DNA of 64,000 nt from assembly GCF_000971475.1 (NCBI RefSeq), contig NZ_DF967533.1, positions 62,001-126,000 of the forward strand, written 5' to 3'. The position numbers and the translations under genes are program-made. Of the stretch, positions 1-8,679 are shown piece by piece. The stretch is from Sulfuricella sp. T08. Lineage in GTDB: Bacteria; Pseudomonadota; Gammaproteobacteria; Burkholderiales; Sulfuricellaceae. The notes beneath the pieces are model-generated. The model was not told the DNA's origin and did no database searches. It saw nothing but the letters and a program-made list of their open reading frames with translations. Within the stretch, counting starts at the first letter, position 1. Each line of letters begins with the position of its first letter.

Positions 1-630
1 CACATCGCTTCCACCATGAAGATCGTCGACAGCCAGGCCGAGCAGGATCTGCTCGAAACGCTGCTGGAAGGCAGCAAGCCAGCCCAACCGGCCACCGCCG
101 AGGCGCTCGATTACCTTCTGGCCACACCGTTCCGCTATGGTCCGTTGCGCGGCGGCTCTCGTTTCCGTTCGCTCATCGATCCCGGCGTATTCTACGGCGC
201 GGAGTCGGTACGCACCGCCAGTGCCGAACTGGGCTACTGGCGCTGGAAATTCCTGAAAGATGCAGTCGACCTGGAAAAACTCGAACCCGTCGCGCACACC
301 GCTTTTCGTGCCGATGTCAGCACGCTAGCCGTCGATCTTCGGCAACCACCCTTCAGCGCGGATGCCGCAGCCTGGACGCACCCGACCGACTATAGCGCCA
401 CCCAGGCCTTTGCCCGCGTGGCACGCGAGGCCAACCTCGGTGGCATTGTCTATCAATCCGTCCGCGACCCGCATCCCGCATGGTGCATGGCGCTGCTGAC
501 GCCGCAAGCTTTCGCAAAGCCCAAGCCGCACCCGACGATGCAAACCTGGTGGCTCGCCGTGCATCAGGACCAAGTCATCTGGCGCCGGGAGAACAAGTCC
601 ATGACGTTTTCAGCCGCCCCCTGGGAGTAG
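1..630 (+). CDS. RES-domain toxin (5' end outside window)
   Basis: RES-domain proteins are toxins of RES-Xre toxin-antitoxin pairs; characterised members degrade NAD+. The visible part carries the family's GSRFR motif, a YGAES/E-containing helix and a C-terminal GGIVYQSVRDP motif, with the Arg, Tyr and Glu residues expected of the fold. The first ATG is at 16, but the frame is open from base 1 and reads HIAST before that Met, like the internal part of longer homologues, so the true start probably lies upstream of the window. An Xre antitoxin would be expected just upstream and cannot be seen. The stop is TAG at 628-630. Family call is firm; the N-terminus is missing. Confidence 0.85.
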   Translation, partial: HIASTMKIVDSQAEQDLLETLLEGSKPAQPATAEALDYLLATPFRYGPLRGGSRFRSLIDPGVFYGAESVRTASAELGYWRWKFLKDAVDLEKLEPVAHTAFRADVSTLAVDLRQPPFSADAAAWTHPTDYSATQAFARVAREANLGGIVYQSVRDPHPAWCMALLTPQAFAKPKPHPTMQTWWLAVHQDQVIWRRENKSMTFSAAPWE

Positions 631-684
631 CAGAGAATCGAACCCTGGTTCGCAGAAAAAATGCGAGACAATAAAATTAATCCT

Positions 685-882
685 CAAAATTTGCACTTCT
701 TAAAATCTGTGCTAATTTTTAATTGTGAAGCGCCGATTTGAATTTAAAGAAGCAAACAGATTGCAGGGCGCTCAATAAATACTGCTAAAGCGGAGAAAAT
801 ACAGAAACCCGTTCCGGCGAGAAAAAGCTGAAACGGGTTTCTGCTTTTGGGCCTTCCTGCCCGGCCCGGTCACGGCCGTGAA
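685..882. repeat. 197-bp direct repeat, copy 1
   Basis: This stretch recurs at 1712-1907 in the same orientation with roughly 90% identity by eye. It contains a nested stem (AGCGCC ... GGCGCT around GCAA-acaga-TTGC) and then a perfect 12-bp stem, CAGAAACCCGTT at 802-813 with AACGGGTTTCTG at 832-843, followed by a short T-rich run. This could be a structured RNA ending in a terminator-like hairpin, or a small mobile repeat. No reading frame is conserved between the copies. The remaining bases of 631-1110 hold no supported gene; bases near 890-935 resemble pieces of the CCGCCCCCTTTA palindromic repeat found further on. Confidence 0.8.
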
Positions 883-1110
883 CCGGGGTCGCCGCCCCCT
901 TTAAGAAACATATCGAAGCTGACTCCTTTAGTTGATGGAGCATGACAGAGATACAACTTTTGGGTGATATTGGCGTATTCTGTTGCCCCAATAACCTCAA
1001 CACTGACCAACCGCATGGCCCATCATTTGTGCCGTGATTCAGATGGAACTCGCTGGTCTGAAATGGTCAGTGCCAAAGTAAGCCGAGCCGGTACAATTTG
1101 AGTGATAAAT

Positions 1111-1611
1111 ATGACCACGCTAACCCAACTCCATGCCGATATTGATGTGCGCGTACTAACTATCCGGGAGGGTCATTCCGACTGGCTGTGCGGAAAGGGC
1201 TGCGACAGTTGTTGTCGGCAGCTCGCCGACGTACCTCAACTGACGGTAGCAGAATGGGACTTGCTGCGTGAGGGCTTGGCAACCCTACCACCGGAACGTA
1301 TCCAGGAAATCCGCATAAACATAGCCGCCTTGTCCGGCCAGCGGTCGCGCCCCATCATCTGCCCACTGCTGGATCTTTATACCGGCTCCTGCCCTGTCTA
1401 TGCCCAGCGTCCGGTGGCATGCCGCACCTACGGCTTCTACGTGCAGCGCGACCTGGGGCTTTATTGCCACGACATCGAATCCCTCGTAGCCGAAGGCGCC
1501 TTGGCCGACGTGGTTTGGGGCAATCACGATGCCATTGATCATCGGCTCGCCGGCCTTGGCGAAATTCGCGCGTTGACCGGCTGGATCGAGCGTTGGGATA
1601 GTGGAAAATAA
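1111..1611 (+). CDS. YkgJ-type cysteine-cluster protein
   Basis: Small protein of the YkgJ family (zinc- or iron-chelating CxxCxxCC domain, Pfam PF03692). The N-terminal cluster CGKGCDSCC is followed by an ICPLL motif, a Cys in TGSCPVY, a Cys in PVACRTYGF and one further Cys, the spacing expected for a metal-binding site. Members are thought to bind a metal; their cellular role is unproven. An alternative GTG start lies at 1102 (three residues earlier); neither start has a strong ribosome site, and I prefer the ATG. The gene sits alone between two copies of a ~197-bp direct repeat, so repeat and gene may have moved or been duplicated together. Confidence 0.85.
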   Translation: MTTLTQLHADIDVRVLTIREGHSDWLCGKGCDSCCRQLADVPQLTVAEWDLLREGLATLPPERIQEIRINIAALSGQRSRPIICPLLDLYTGSCPVYAQRPVACRTYGFYVQRDLGLYCHDIESLVAEGALADVVWGNHDAIDHRLAGLGEIRALTGWIERWDSGK

Positions 1612-1711
1612 GTAGCGGGAAATCGTCTTTCGCAGATGCGACGCGAAAGACGAGCACCCCCCCATTTAAAGCAGCCGCCTAGAGACTACTCAACCCGCCA
1701 AATTTTTTTCG

Positions 1712-1907
1712 CAAAATTTGCACTTCTTAAAATTTGTGCTAATTTTTAATTGTGCAGCGCCGATTTGAATTAAAGAAGCAAACAGCTTGCGGGGCGCTTA
1801 ATAAATACTGCTAAAGCGGAATAAACACAGGAACCCGTTCCGGCGAGAAAAAGCTGAAACGGGTTTCTGCTTTTGGGCCTTCCGTCCCGCCCGGTCACGA
1901 TCGTGAA
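1712..1907. repeat. 197-bp direct repeat, copy 2
   Basis: Second copy of the repeat at 685-882, same strand. Differences are scattered substitutions and one- to two-base indels. The terminal hairpin is kept (1828-1839 with 1858-1869, one G:T pair), which favours a conserved structure over chance duplication of spacer. Its right end runs into the last codons of the minus-strand GNAT gene (stop at 1895), so the C-terminal residues of that protein are encoded in repeat sequence. Confidence 0.8.
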
Positions 1908-2398
1908 TAAGGGGGGCACCACTCCATCTGCATGTAAATCCCGCCATCTTGCACCAGCCTGAATCCCAGCCGTTTATACAAACGCATAGCCGGGTTGAGT
2001 TGTTCAACGTGGATTGAAACGCATTTGTCTGTGGAGGCCGCCTCATCCAGTAACTTCTGTAATAAAGCACTGCCAATACCTTGCCCGCGAAACTCGGGCA
2101 ACAGGGTGATATCTATGATGTGGATTTCGTGTTGATGTCGATCAGTGTAGAGACGCCCAATTGCTTCATTGTTCAGCTCAAGAATCTCAAAATGGGCATG
2201 GGGAAATTGTGAAGAGTAATATTGGTGCTGGGCATTAAATTGCATTGTCAGGAATGCCTGCTTCTGCGTGTCATCCAAGTTAAGCAAGTCCATTTCGGCG
2301 GCACGCGTGCTGCCATAGACGTGGTACAGGAACGCACGGTCTTCAGGTTGAATTGGGCGCAACTGAACGGCTTGCGCCAAAGAGCCTGTCACTGGCAT
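1895..2398 (-). CDS. GNAT family N-acetyltransferase
   Basis: Acetyl-CoA-dependent N-acetyltransferase of the GNAT superfamily; the acceptor is unknown. The acetyl-CoA pyrophosphate loop RGQGIGSAL is present about two thirds along, preceded by a strand ending LLPEF and followed by the motif-B segment NPAMRLYKRLGF, giving a normal full-length single domain. An in-frame TTG at 2407 would add three residues; the ATG at 2398 is preferred. It lies just downstream of the three collar-protein genes on the same strand, with a ~57-base gap, so it may be the last gene of that cluster. The final codons fall in repeat copy 2. Confidence 0.85.
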   Translation of the reverse strand: MPVTGSLAQAVQLRPIQPEDRAFLYHVYGSTRAAEMDLLNLDDTQKQAFLTMQFNAQHQYYSSQFPHAHFEILELNNEAIGRLYTDRHQHEIHIIDITLLPEFRGQGIGSALLQKLLDEAASTDKCVSIHVEQLNPAMRLYKRLGFRLVQDGGIYMQMEWCPPYSRS

Positions 2399-2454
2399 CA
2401 AAAACAAAACGGTAGAAAAATCCCGCGCTGCCCCATTCCATTGATATGCCAGTA

Positions 2455-2958
2455 TCAGGACCGAGGGGGAAAAATACCCTGCAATGCAATTACGAAGTTA
2501 AGCACTTCGTAAGGCTGCATGTTGTTATGGGGTTGGCCGCCACCGACCACTTCCCCCATGGGCACCATGTTATTCGCTGCTCCATAGGTGTTAGCGGTCC
2601 CGGCTGCCAGGCTGTTGGCCCCGGACGGGGTACCGGTCGTGGCACTTCCGCTTGCTGGTCTGAGTTCATGGTTATGCTGGGGCATTGTGGCTTGGGACAA
2701 GGTTTCGTTTTTAGTTCCCCCGGTTTCGCCAAGTTGCCTGGGAGTCAGGCCTGGCCCCTGGCTTGGGTGCATGGCGGCGCGCCCCTGAAGGTTGGGCAGT
2801 CCGAAAGTAGAGCGTCCATCTCCTCCATAAGTTGTTCCCAGGAGGGAAAATAGCGCGGTATTTTGTGCGATCGGGAGCAATTGCCCGTTGCACAACGCCC
2901 ACCCTCTTGGCTCGAAATTAAAGCCCACAATTCGAATCTCTCCGACAAACGGGTCCAT
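2455..2958 (-). CDS. Phage tail collar (Mdp-like) protein 1
   Basis: Tail-collar domain protein of the microcystin-dependent-protein (MdpB) type. The N-terminus has the hallmark pattern FVGEIR, GWALCNGQLLPI, LLGTTYGGDG, FGLPNLQGR, and the C-terminus the usual GGGQPHNNMQPY followed by NFVIALQGIFPP. These proteins resemble short phage tail-fibre proteins; their bacterial role is unknown but likely extracellular or part of a tail-like assembly. An AGGAG ribosome site precedes the ATG. It is the third of three paralogues in tandem (2455-4016), each about 170 residues, followed by the GNAT gene. The domain call is firm; the function is open. Confidence 0.9.
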   Translation of the reverse strand: MDPFVGEIRIVGFNFEPRGWALCNGQLLPIAQNTALFSLLGTTYGGDGRSTFGLPNLQGRAAMHPSQGPGLTPRQLGETGGTKNETLSQATMPQHNHELRPASGSATTGTPSGANSLAAGTANTYGAANNMVPMGEVVGGGQPHNNMQPYEVLNFVIALQGIFPPRS

Positions 2959-2970
2959 GGATGTTTCTCC

Positions 2971-3486
2971 TTAGTTCTGGGACGGAAAAATCCCGAACAG
3001 GCTGATAATAAAATTAACGCACTGATAAGGCATCAAGTTGTTGTGGGCCTGACTGCCACCGGCATTCACACTTGCTTCTGGGGCCATGGCGATATTGCCA
3101 GCGCCTGCCCCGTACATTGTCGTCGCACCGGTGTTGGCCACGGCAGCGCCGGTTGGGTCGCCCAACGTCGCAGCATTCCCTGAGGCTAGCCGATGAGTAT
3201 GGGTCGGCAACTGGGCGGTGGTGAGGGTGACCGCCTCCGATCCTCCCTTCTCGCCTATTGTGCGCGGCGATAACGCAGGGCCCTGGCCTTGATGGATCGG
3301 GATGCGGCCGCGCAGGTCGGGCAGGGCGAAGGTGCTTTGGCCGTCTCCGCCGTAGGTAGTGCCAATCAAGGTAAACAAGGTTTCGTTCCCTGAGATGGGC
3401 AGCAGTTGACCGTCGCAGAATGCCCAGCCATTGGGTGCAAAATTTCCCCCAAACATTCGAATTTCACCGACAAAGGGTTGTGACAT
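2971..3486 (-). CDS. Phage tail collar (Mdp-like) protein 2
   Basis: Paralogue of the neighbouring collar proteins: FVGEIRMFGGNF, GWAFCDGQLLPI, LIGTTYGGDG, FALPDLRGR and a C-terminal GGSQAHNNLMPY block are all present. The middle (about residues 85-140) is rich in Ala, Thr and Gly and differs most between the three copies, as expected of a variable exposed region. It ends 12 bases before the start of copy 1 and begins 29 bases after the stop of copy 3, consistent with one transcript. Confidence 0.9.
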   Translation of the reverse strand: MSQPFVGEIRMFGGNFAPNGWAFCDGQLLPISGNETLFTLIGTTYGGDGQSTFALPDLRGRIPIHQGQGPALSPRTIGEKGGSEAVTLTTAQLPTHTHRLASGNAATLGDPTGAAVANTGATTMYGAGAGNIAMAPEASVNAGGSQAHNNLMPYQCVNFIISLFGIFPSQN

Positions 3487-3515
3487 GAGAGACCTCTACT
3501 TTTTTCTGGATACGA

Positions 3516-4016
3516 TCAATTGCGGCTAGGGAATATGCCCTGAAGCGCGATCACAAAATTGAGTGCGAGATACGGCTGCATATTGTCATGCGATTGACCT
3601 CCTCCGGCGGAACCTTGCCCGGCCAGTTGCACCGGGTTTGCGACAGGTACGTACACATTGCTCCCGCGCCGGGGTTTTGCAGCCAGAACGCTGTTGGCCG
3701 GATTGTTTCCGGTTGCCTGGGCAACCGAACCTTGCGAGTGGCTGTGCGCAGGTATCTCGGCAGGGGAAAGGAGATGCGTTTCTTCGCCCCCTGTTTGTCC
3801 TTGAGAGAAAGTCGAGCCGTTATGCAGGGGAGTGCGCCCCCGCAAATCCGGCAAGGCAAAGTTATTTATGCCATTTCCCCCATAAAAGGTGCCCAGCAAT
3901 GCAAACAACGCCTGGTTCGTGCTGATTGACAGCAACTGTCCGTTGCACATGGCCCAGCCCCTTGGCGCAAAATTGAAGCTGGTAACCCTGATTTCCCCCA
4001 GAAATGGTTCTGCCAT
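3516..4016 (-). CDS. Phage tail collar (Mdp-like) protein 3
   Basis: First of the three collar paralogues in transcription order. It has FLGEIRVTSFNFAPRGWAMCNGQLL, LLGTFYGGNG, FALPDLRGRTPLH and the C-terminal GGGQSHDNMQPY block. The frame opens at 4028, but the second Met (4016) has a well-placed GGAGG 7 bases upstream and gives the usual family N-terminus (MAEPFLGEIR), so 4016 is chosen. The Tat-exported DUF6916 gene lies immediately upstream. Confidence 0.9.
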   Translation of the reverse strand: MAEPFLGEIRVTSFNFAPRGWAMCNGQLLSISTNQALFALLGTFYGGNGINNFALPDLRGRTPLHNGSTFSQGQTGGEETHLLSPAEIPAHSHSQGSVAQATGNNPANSVLAAKPRRGSNVYVPVANPVQLAGQGSAGGGQSHDNMQPYLALNFVIALQGIFPSRN

Positions 4017-4053
4017 AGCGGCCTCCAAAAATATCTAAGCTGTTGATCCGCCT

Positions 4054-4446
4054 TCAGGCGAGCAGGTTGAATGTGGCATGGTAGTGCAGCCCTGTGTCAT
4101 TCTTTTGGCCGCGTTCGAGGTAAACCTGAAACCAGCCGTCGCGGGAGTGTTTGACATGGTATAAGCCCGGCGGCAACGGCGCCCCCTGGTCAGCGCGGAA
4201 TACAGTGGTAAATTGATCCAACCCATTGGATTGCGGGCCGTCTGCCACTGCCACCAGTTCCATTCGGACACCTTGCCAACCGTTGTCATCCAGATGAAAT
4301 TGGGTATTCAAAGCCTGCTGGAACCATTGCTTCGTATACTTTGCAGCACCCGATTGCTGGATGGCTGCCGCCATCACGTTGGGTGCAGTGAAGCCGAGAG
4401 CGACACAAGCTGCCGCTCCGGTTGATAGGAATTGACGTCGATCCAT
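4054..4446 (-). CDS. Tat-exported DUF6916-type protein
   Basis: 130-residue protein with a twin-arginine signal (MDRRQFLSTGAAA) and an Ala-rich export region ending near residue 27. The mature part matches the pattern of DUF6916 (FHLDDNG near the start, a central FRADQGAPLPPGLYHV and a C-terminal HATFNLL), a small domain that I recall being found beside collar-domain genes. Function unknown. A strong GGAGG precedes the start. The position between the PEP-CTERM gene and three collar genes suggests all five act in one exported or surface structure; that is inference. Confidence 0.75.
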   Translation of the reverse strand: MDRRQFLSTGAAACVALGFTAPNVMAAAIQQSGAAKYTKQWFQQALNTQFHLDDNGWQGVRMELVAVADGPQSNGLDQFTTVFRADQGAPLPPGLYHVKHSRDGWFQVYLERGQKNDTGLHYHATFNLLA

Positions 4447-4482
4447 GAGGTGACCCTCCGAACAGAATATGTATGAAAGCGC

Positions 4483-5136
4483 TTAGCGGCCGCCGTACCC
4501 AAAGAGCTTGCCCCGGCGCAAGGCCAATGTTGCCAGGCCGAGCCCGAATAAAAGCAGCGTGCCTGGTTCCGGTACAGTTTGTTGCGAGGTCTGGAAGTTG
4601 AGGGCGATTTGACCATGGTCACGGATCGAGGATCCCAGGATGCCCAGGTTGCCAAGGTTGTTCAGAGTGAGCGAGCTGGCAGTGAAAACGACATCTGCAT
4701 TGGTCAGGCCGGTTGCACCGGTCAAAACCAGGTTGATCCCGTTCAGGATGTCTGGCGCGAAGCTGAAGCCGGTGAATTCAATGCGCGCCCCCGGGAACAG
4801 ATCAAAACCCGCATTTGAATAACCGCCTCCCATAGGGGTGCCGCCACCGCTGAGTTGAATAACGATACTGCTTCCATTGATGTCAATGAAGTCGGCAGAG
4901 AACAATATTGCATCGATGACGAGGTTTTTTGTATTGTCGCTGCCTGGTATCTCAACACCTGCTCCGACGGTGACTGTATCGCTACTTGAGAATGGCGTGT
5001 TGTCCAGGTAGGTAGCGGTAACCGATTGACCGATCAGGGTGGCGTGGCTTAATTGTGGCAGAGCGAAAAACAGGGCAATAAAACCTAGAAGAACAGCCTG
5101 TTTTCGCAGGGATTGTGCGGAGAAAAATTTATACAT
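4483..5136 (-). CDS. PEP-CTERM sorting domain protein
   Basis: Exported protein of about 217 residues with an N-terminal signal peptide (hydrophobic stretch to about residue 32, ending LSHA) and a C-terminal PEP-CTERM tripartite signal: VPEPGT, then the hydrophobic helix LLLFGLGLATLAL, then basic RRGK. Such proteins are cut and sorted by exosortase (EpsH/XrtA type), normally in Gram-negative biofilm or EPS-forming bacteria. The middle is a Ser/Thr/Gly-rich beta-type domain that I do not recognise. AGGAG precedes the ATG. It is probably the first gene of the minus-strand cluster that continues to the GNAT gene. Confidence 0.9.
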   Translation of the reverse strand: MYKFFSAQSLRKQAVLLGFIALFFALPQLSHATLIGQSVTATYLDNTPFSSSDTVTVGAGVEIPGSDNTKNLVIDAILFSADFIDINGSSIVIQLSGGGTPMGGGYSNAGFDLFPGARIEFTGFSFAPDILNGINLVLTGATGLTNADVVFTASSLTLNNLGNLGILGSSIRDHGQIALNFQTSQQTVPEPGTLLLFGLGLATLALRRGKLFGYGGR

Positions 5137-5574
5137 GCCTGTTGCTCCTAATGTTTTACTGTCGGTCTCGTTATTATTTCGCTGCCGAACCGAACTTCTG
5201 AATCATGAACATAACATTAATGTTTCTTGCATAAGCAATGTTAATGCCACTTTTTTTTGTTGTTTATAAACAGGTTGTTGTGCCTATTTCTCTTGGAAAA
5301 GCCGGGGTGGGTGTAAAAATTCCCGACGAAATGTTGCGTGTTTTTCGTTCTGGAATACCATGCAAGCAAGTTTTTGATATGCAGCATCAATAACGACGCG
5401 GCAATCGGACGTGTAAAAATAACCGACACCGTTCATGATTATGGCAGGGTGTTGAATGTCTCAAGTTGGCATAACGTATTGAAACACTATGTTTTTATGG
5501 TTCAGAAAAATTTACAGCGTCTTTTGGATCATGCGTCGATCGCGGACATGGGGAACTATGCATTTCACTATTGT
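5137..5574. other. Intergenic region upstream of PEP-CTERM gene
   Basis: No supported gene. The left part is the leader of the PEP-CTERM gene and holds an inverted repeat, TAACATT at about 5213 with AATGTTA at about 5238, which could be an operator. The rest is AT-rich sequence; an open frame on the plus strand from 5338 has no family likeness and overlaps the DUF429 gene antisense. Confidence 0.5.
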
Positions 5575-6195
5575 TCAGGCAGGCACCACGATCAAGCCCT
5601 CCGTAGCGTCGCCGTAGGTCTTGTAGCTACCAGCAAGAAGGGAATGGGCTGCAATGGCGCATAGCGCGGCATCGACGGTGTCGATGTTGGTCAGCGGTGC
5701 CGTGTCGATCCCCGTCTTGCGCAGCAGTTCGCGCCGCACGGCACTCTTTCGTTTTGCGGAAACAACCCTCCCGGCCAGCGCGCAAGCCACTGCCTGGGGG
5801 AAGGTCTCGAAACACACCGGGCCCGATGTTGCGTTGCCCCCGTCAAATAGTGGGTAATGCGCCTCGAGAAGGCGGAACAGCTCGGCGCCATTGATCATCC
5901 AGCGGTAGAAATCCCGGCTTTCCGCCGCTGCGCGGCCGGGTGTGGCAAAGGAGTGTATGCCCTCGGCAGCCAGCGCGCGTTCGGCGGGCCTCGCCCGGCC
6001 AGTCAGGCTCCAACGGCAAGGCGCATCAACGCCGACGGCCCGCGCTTCGATTTGCTGACACCACTCAGCCATCGACGCCGCATCAGGGGTAGCGAACTTC
6101 TCCCAGTAGCGACCCGCATTGAGCGCCACCGCATGAAACCCCTTCTTCGGCCCCCCGACATCGATACCGATGACTATGCTGCTCTCGTCGAACAA
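5575..6195 (-). CDS. DUF429 protein (RNase H-like fold)
   Basis: Member of DUF429 (Pfam PF04250), predicted to adopt an RNase H-like fold; biochemical role unknown. Seen here: an N-terminal GIDVGGPKKGF strand-loop with Asp12, GVDAPC with Asp57 in a second strand, a conserved FRWM/RLLEAHYP-type middle and a C-terminal helix with NIDTVDAALCA that supplies a further Asp pair. At 206 residues it is full length. It is a single gene, convergent with nothing and divergent from the XRE/DUF2075 pair. Confidence 0.8.
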   Translation of the reverse strand: MFDESSIVIGIDVGGPKKGFHAVALNAGRYWEKFATPDAASMAEWCQQIEARAVGVDAPCRWSLTGRARPAERALAAEGIHSFATPGRAAAESRDFYRWMINGAELFRLLEAHYPLFDGGNATSGPVCFETFPQAVACALAGRVVSAKRKSAVRRELLRKTGIDTAPLTNIDTVDAALCAIAAHSLLAGSYKTYGDATEGLIVVPA

Positions 6196-6419
6196 AGGCC
6201 AACTCCTTCAGTCGATAAACAGTTGAGGAATAGCTTCGACAAAGCTGTGTTCCTCCTCATCCCGATCAATAGGGAGTGCACCACAAAGCCTCATCGATAA
6301 TCTTATGGTCAATTTTTCCACTTAAGGCAAATGAATAATCACAACATGTGACCCATAGTCCGTAGACCTATAAGTCACACCAAAGCATGATTAGTCCACA
6401 AAATCACATGGGCTAGCAT

Positions 6420-6641
6420 ATGGCGAATCAATTACTGATTGGCTTTGGACTTCATTTAAAAAAATTACGTTTGGAAAGAGGTCTGAGCCAAGAGCGATTA
6501 GGAATGATTGCTGAACTGGATCGCACCTACATCAGCGGTATAGAGCGCGGCGTCCGTAATGTAAGCCTCACCAACATCTTCCGCATTGCTCAAGCGTTAA
6601 ATGTACCTGCTGCCGAACTATTCCATTCGGACGCTGAATAA
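6420..6641 (+). CDS. XRE-family DNA-binding regulator
   Basis: 73-residue helix-turn-helix protein of the Cro/CI (XRE) class. The helix pair GLSQERLGMIAELDRTYISGIERGVRN is the standard HTH with the recognition helix around residues 33-45. Its stop is two bases before the ATG of the DUF2075 gene, so the two are co-transcribed and probably translationally coupled. It most likely represses its own operon; the 220-base AT-rich leader (6196-6419) would hold the promoter and operators. It is visibly AT-richer than its flanks, as expected of acquired DNA. Confidence 0.9.
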   Translation: MANQLLIGFGLHLKKLRLERGLSQERLGMIAELDRTYISGIERGVRNVSLTNIFRIAQALNVPAAELFHSDAE

Positions 6642-6643
6642 TT

Positions 6644-8611
6644 ATGTCGCATCGCGCCTATTATTCAGCAGAAGTCGTGCACTTTCTCATAGAGCCTGTT
6701 GATTCGATCATTGGTAAAATCACACAAAATCATCCGCAGAGTTTGGAACATTTGCAAACTGGTGCATGGGCACGACAAATTGAAATTTTACAGGATGCTA
6801 TACAGCCGTTGAGAGAAGGTCATATCCTTTTCGAAGTGCAGATTCCCCGAATGGGGAAGCGTGCAGATGCCGTCTTAATCTACAAAAATTTAATCTTTGT
6901 CATTGAATTCAAGGTGGGGGCCAATCGATATCTACCGCAAGATATTCGACAGGCTCATGGCTACGCTATTGATTTACACCATTTTCACGAAGGTAGTCAC
7001 GACAAAACGATCATCCCTATTTTAGTTGCCACAGAAGCTAAGAAAACGGAATTAAAAGCGCCAGTCGAAGTGGATCATGTCTATGAACCCATCACGACCA
7101 ACAAGAACGATTTGTATGCGGCGCTTGAATATTGCGTACGGCACATTCAATCGCGTCAGCCTATCCAGTACGAAGAATGGTTGCATTCTGCGTATAAGCC
7201 AACGCCTACCATCATTGAAGCAGCCCAAGCCCTATATTCAAATCATGGCGTGGATGACATTACTCACAATAATGCCGGCAATCAAAACTTACATATCACT
7301 TCAAAAACCATTCAAGACATCGTTCACGCTGCCCGTATAAATAAACGCAAGACTATCTGCTTTGTTACTGGCGTACCCGGTGCTGGAAAAACTTTGGTTG
7401 GGCTAAATATAGCCACCTCAAATACAAATATATCTGATGACGAACACGCAGTTTTTCTTTCGGGGAATGGCCCTTTAGTTGACGTATTACGTGAAGCCCT
7501 TGCAAGAGACCGGGTCAAACACAATGCAGGCACAACGAAAGCAAAAGCTTTGAGAGACGTTGTACCAATGATCCAAAATATTCATCACTTTAGGGATGAA
7601 TCGCTAAAGAACTTAGATAAAGCGCCTAATGAGAGAGTAGTAATTTTTGACGAAGCGCAACGAGCATGGGATTTGCCGAATACGTCGAAATTTATGATGC
7701 AAAAGAGAGGGCAAAAAAGTTTCAATCAGTCAGAACCAGACTTCCTAATCAGCGTGATGGATAGGCATGAAGACTGGTGCGTTATCGTAGCCCTGATTGG
7801 CGGCGGGCAAGAAATTAACACGGGCGAAGCAGGACTACAGGGTTGGATTGACGCTTTATCCGCTAAATTTTCAGATTGGGATGTGCATTACTCAGACAAA
7901 CTATCCCAGATCGAATATGCGGGCAGTGATGTCCATTTCTCTGATGTTAAGCATGCCTATATGCAGCCGAGTTTGCACTTGGCCACCTCTATGCGGTCTT
8001 TTCGTGCCGAGAAGTTGTCGCATATGATTCACCATCTGATCCACAATCAAGCAAAAGCTGCCGCTGAATACTACCGACAATTCAAGCATAAATTTCCCAT
8101 CAAAATTACCCGAGATCTCAATCAAGCGAAGGCTTGGATAAAAGCGCAAGCCCGCGCCAATGAAACCAAAGGGCTGATTGCATCGTCTGGCGCGATGAGA
8201 CTCAAACCTGAAGGCGTTTTTGTTAAGAATAAGTTGTCGGCGGCAGATTGGTTCTTGAATGATCAAGACGATGTCCGCTCCTGCCATTTCTTAGAAGACG
8301 TTGCCACTGAGTTTGATATTCAGGGCTTGGAGTTAGATTGGTGCTTAGTGGGATGGGATGCGGATTATCGCTATCGGGATGGACAATTTGAACACTGGAA
8401 ATTTACCGGTACAAGTTGGAAACAACGCCATCAAGAAGAGCAAAAGCGCTACCTAGAAAATGCCTATCGAGTTTTATTAACGCGTGCACGCCAAGGAGTG
8501 GTGATATTTTTGCCACATGGCAAAGATGAAGACGCGACACGACAGTCAGCATTTTTTGATGACACCTTCGCCTATTTGGTGAGTTGTGGCATCGAAGGCT
8601 TAAATAGTTGA
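6644..8611 (+). CDS. DUF2075 ATPase with N-terminal nuclease-like domain
   Basis: 655-residue protein. Residues 65-110 show a PD-(D/E)XK-like core: Asp75 in GKRADAVLI, then E88-F-K90 in FVIEFKVG, a nuclease signature. A P-loop ATPase of the DUF2075 (Schlafen/SF1 helicase-related) class follows: Walker A GVPGAGKT at 243-250, Walker B VVIFDEAQ at 332-339, and near the C-terminus a helicase motif-VI-like YRVLLTRARQG. I infer an ATP-driven nuclease or helicase acting on nucleic acid. With a coupled XRE regulator and a neighbouring Mrr-type endonuclease, defence is likely but unproven. Composition is AT-rich relative to surrounding genes. Confidence 0.85.
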   Translation: MSHRAYYSAEVVHFLIEPVDSIIGKITQNHPQSLEHLQTGAWARQIEILQDAIQPLREGHILFEVQIPRMGKRADAVLIYKNLIFVIEFKVGANRYLPQDIRQAHGYAIDLHHFHEGSHDKTIIPILVATEAKKTELKAPVEVDHVYEPITTNKNDLYAALEYCVRHIQSRQPIQYEEWLHSAYKPTPTIIEAAQALYSNHGVDDITHNNAGNQNLHITSKTIQDIVHAARINKRKTICFVTGVPGAGKTLVGLNIATSNTNISDDEHAVFLSGNGPLVDVLREALARDRVKHNAGTTKAKALRDVVPMIQNIHHFRDESLKNLDKAPNERVVIFDEAQRAWDLPNTSKFMMQKRGQKSFNQSEPDFLISVMDRHEDWCVIVALIGGGQEINTGEAGLQGWIDALSAKFSDWDVHYSDKLSQIEYAGSDVHFSDVKHAYMQPSLHLATSMRSFRAEKLSHMIHHLIHNQAKAAAEYYRQFKHKFPIKITRDLNQAKAWIKAQARANETKGLIASSGAMRLKPEGVFVKNKLSAADWFLNDQDDVRSCHFLEDVATEFDIQGLELDWCLVGWDADYRYRDGQFEHWKFTGTSWKQRHQEEQKRYLENAYRVLLTRARQGVVIFLPHGKDEDATRQSAFFDDTFAYLVSCGIEGLNS

Positions 8612-8679
8612 ATAAATCCTAATAGTAGCAAGGAAAAGACCACGGTTTCTTAACGCACAGCTAATATGGAGTAAGCCTC

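Noticed and set aside
1355-1657. Minus-strand frames opposite the YkgJ gene
   Set aside because: Shadows of the real gene; composition and lack of a start signal do not support them.
5338-5664. 108-residue plus-strand frame
   Set aside because: Overlaps the DUF429 gene antisense and has no recognisable domain.
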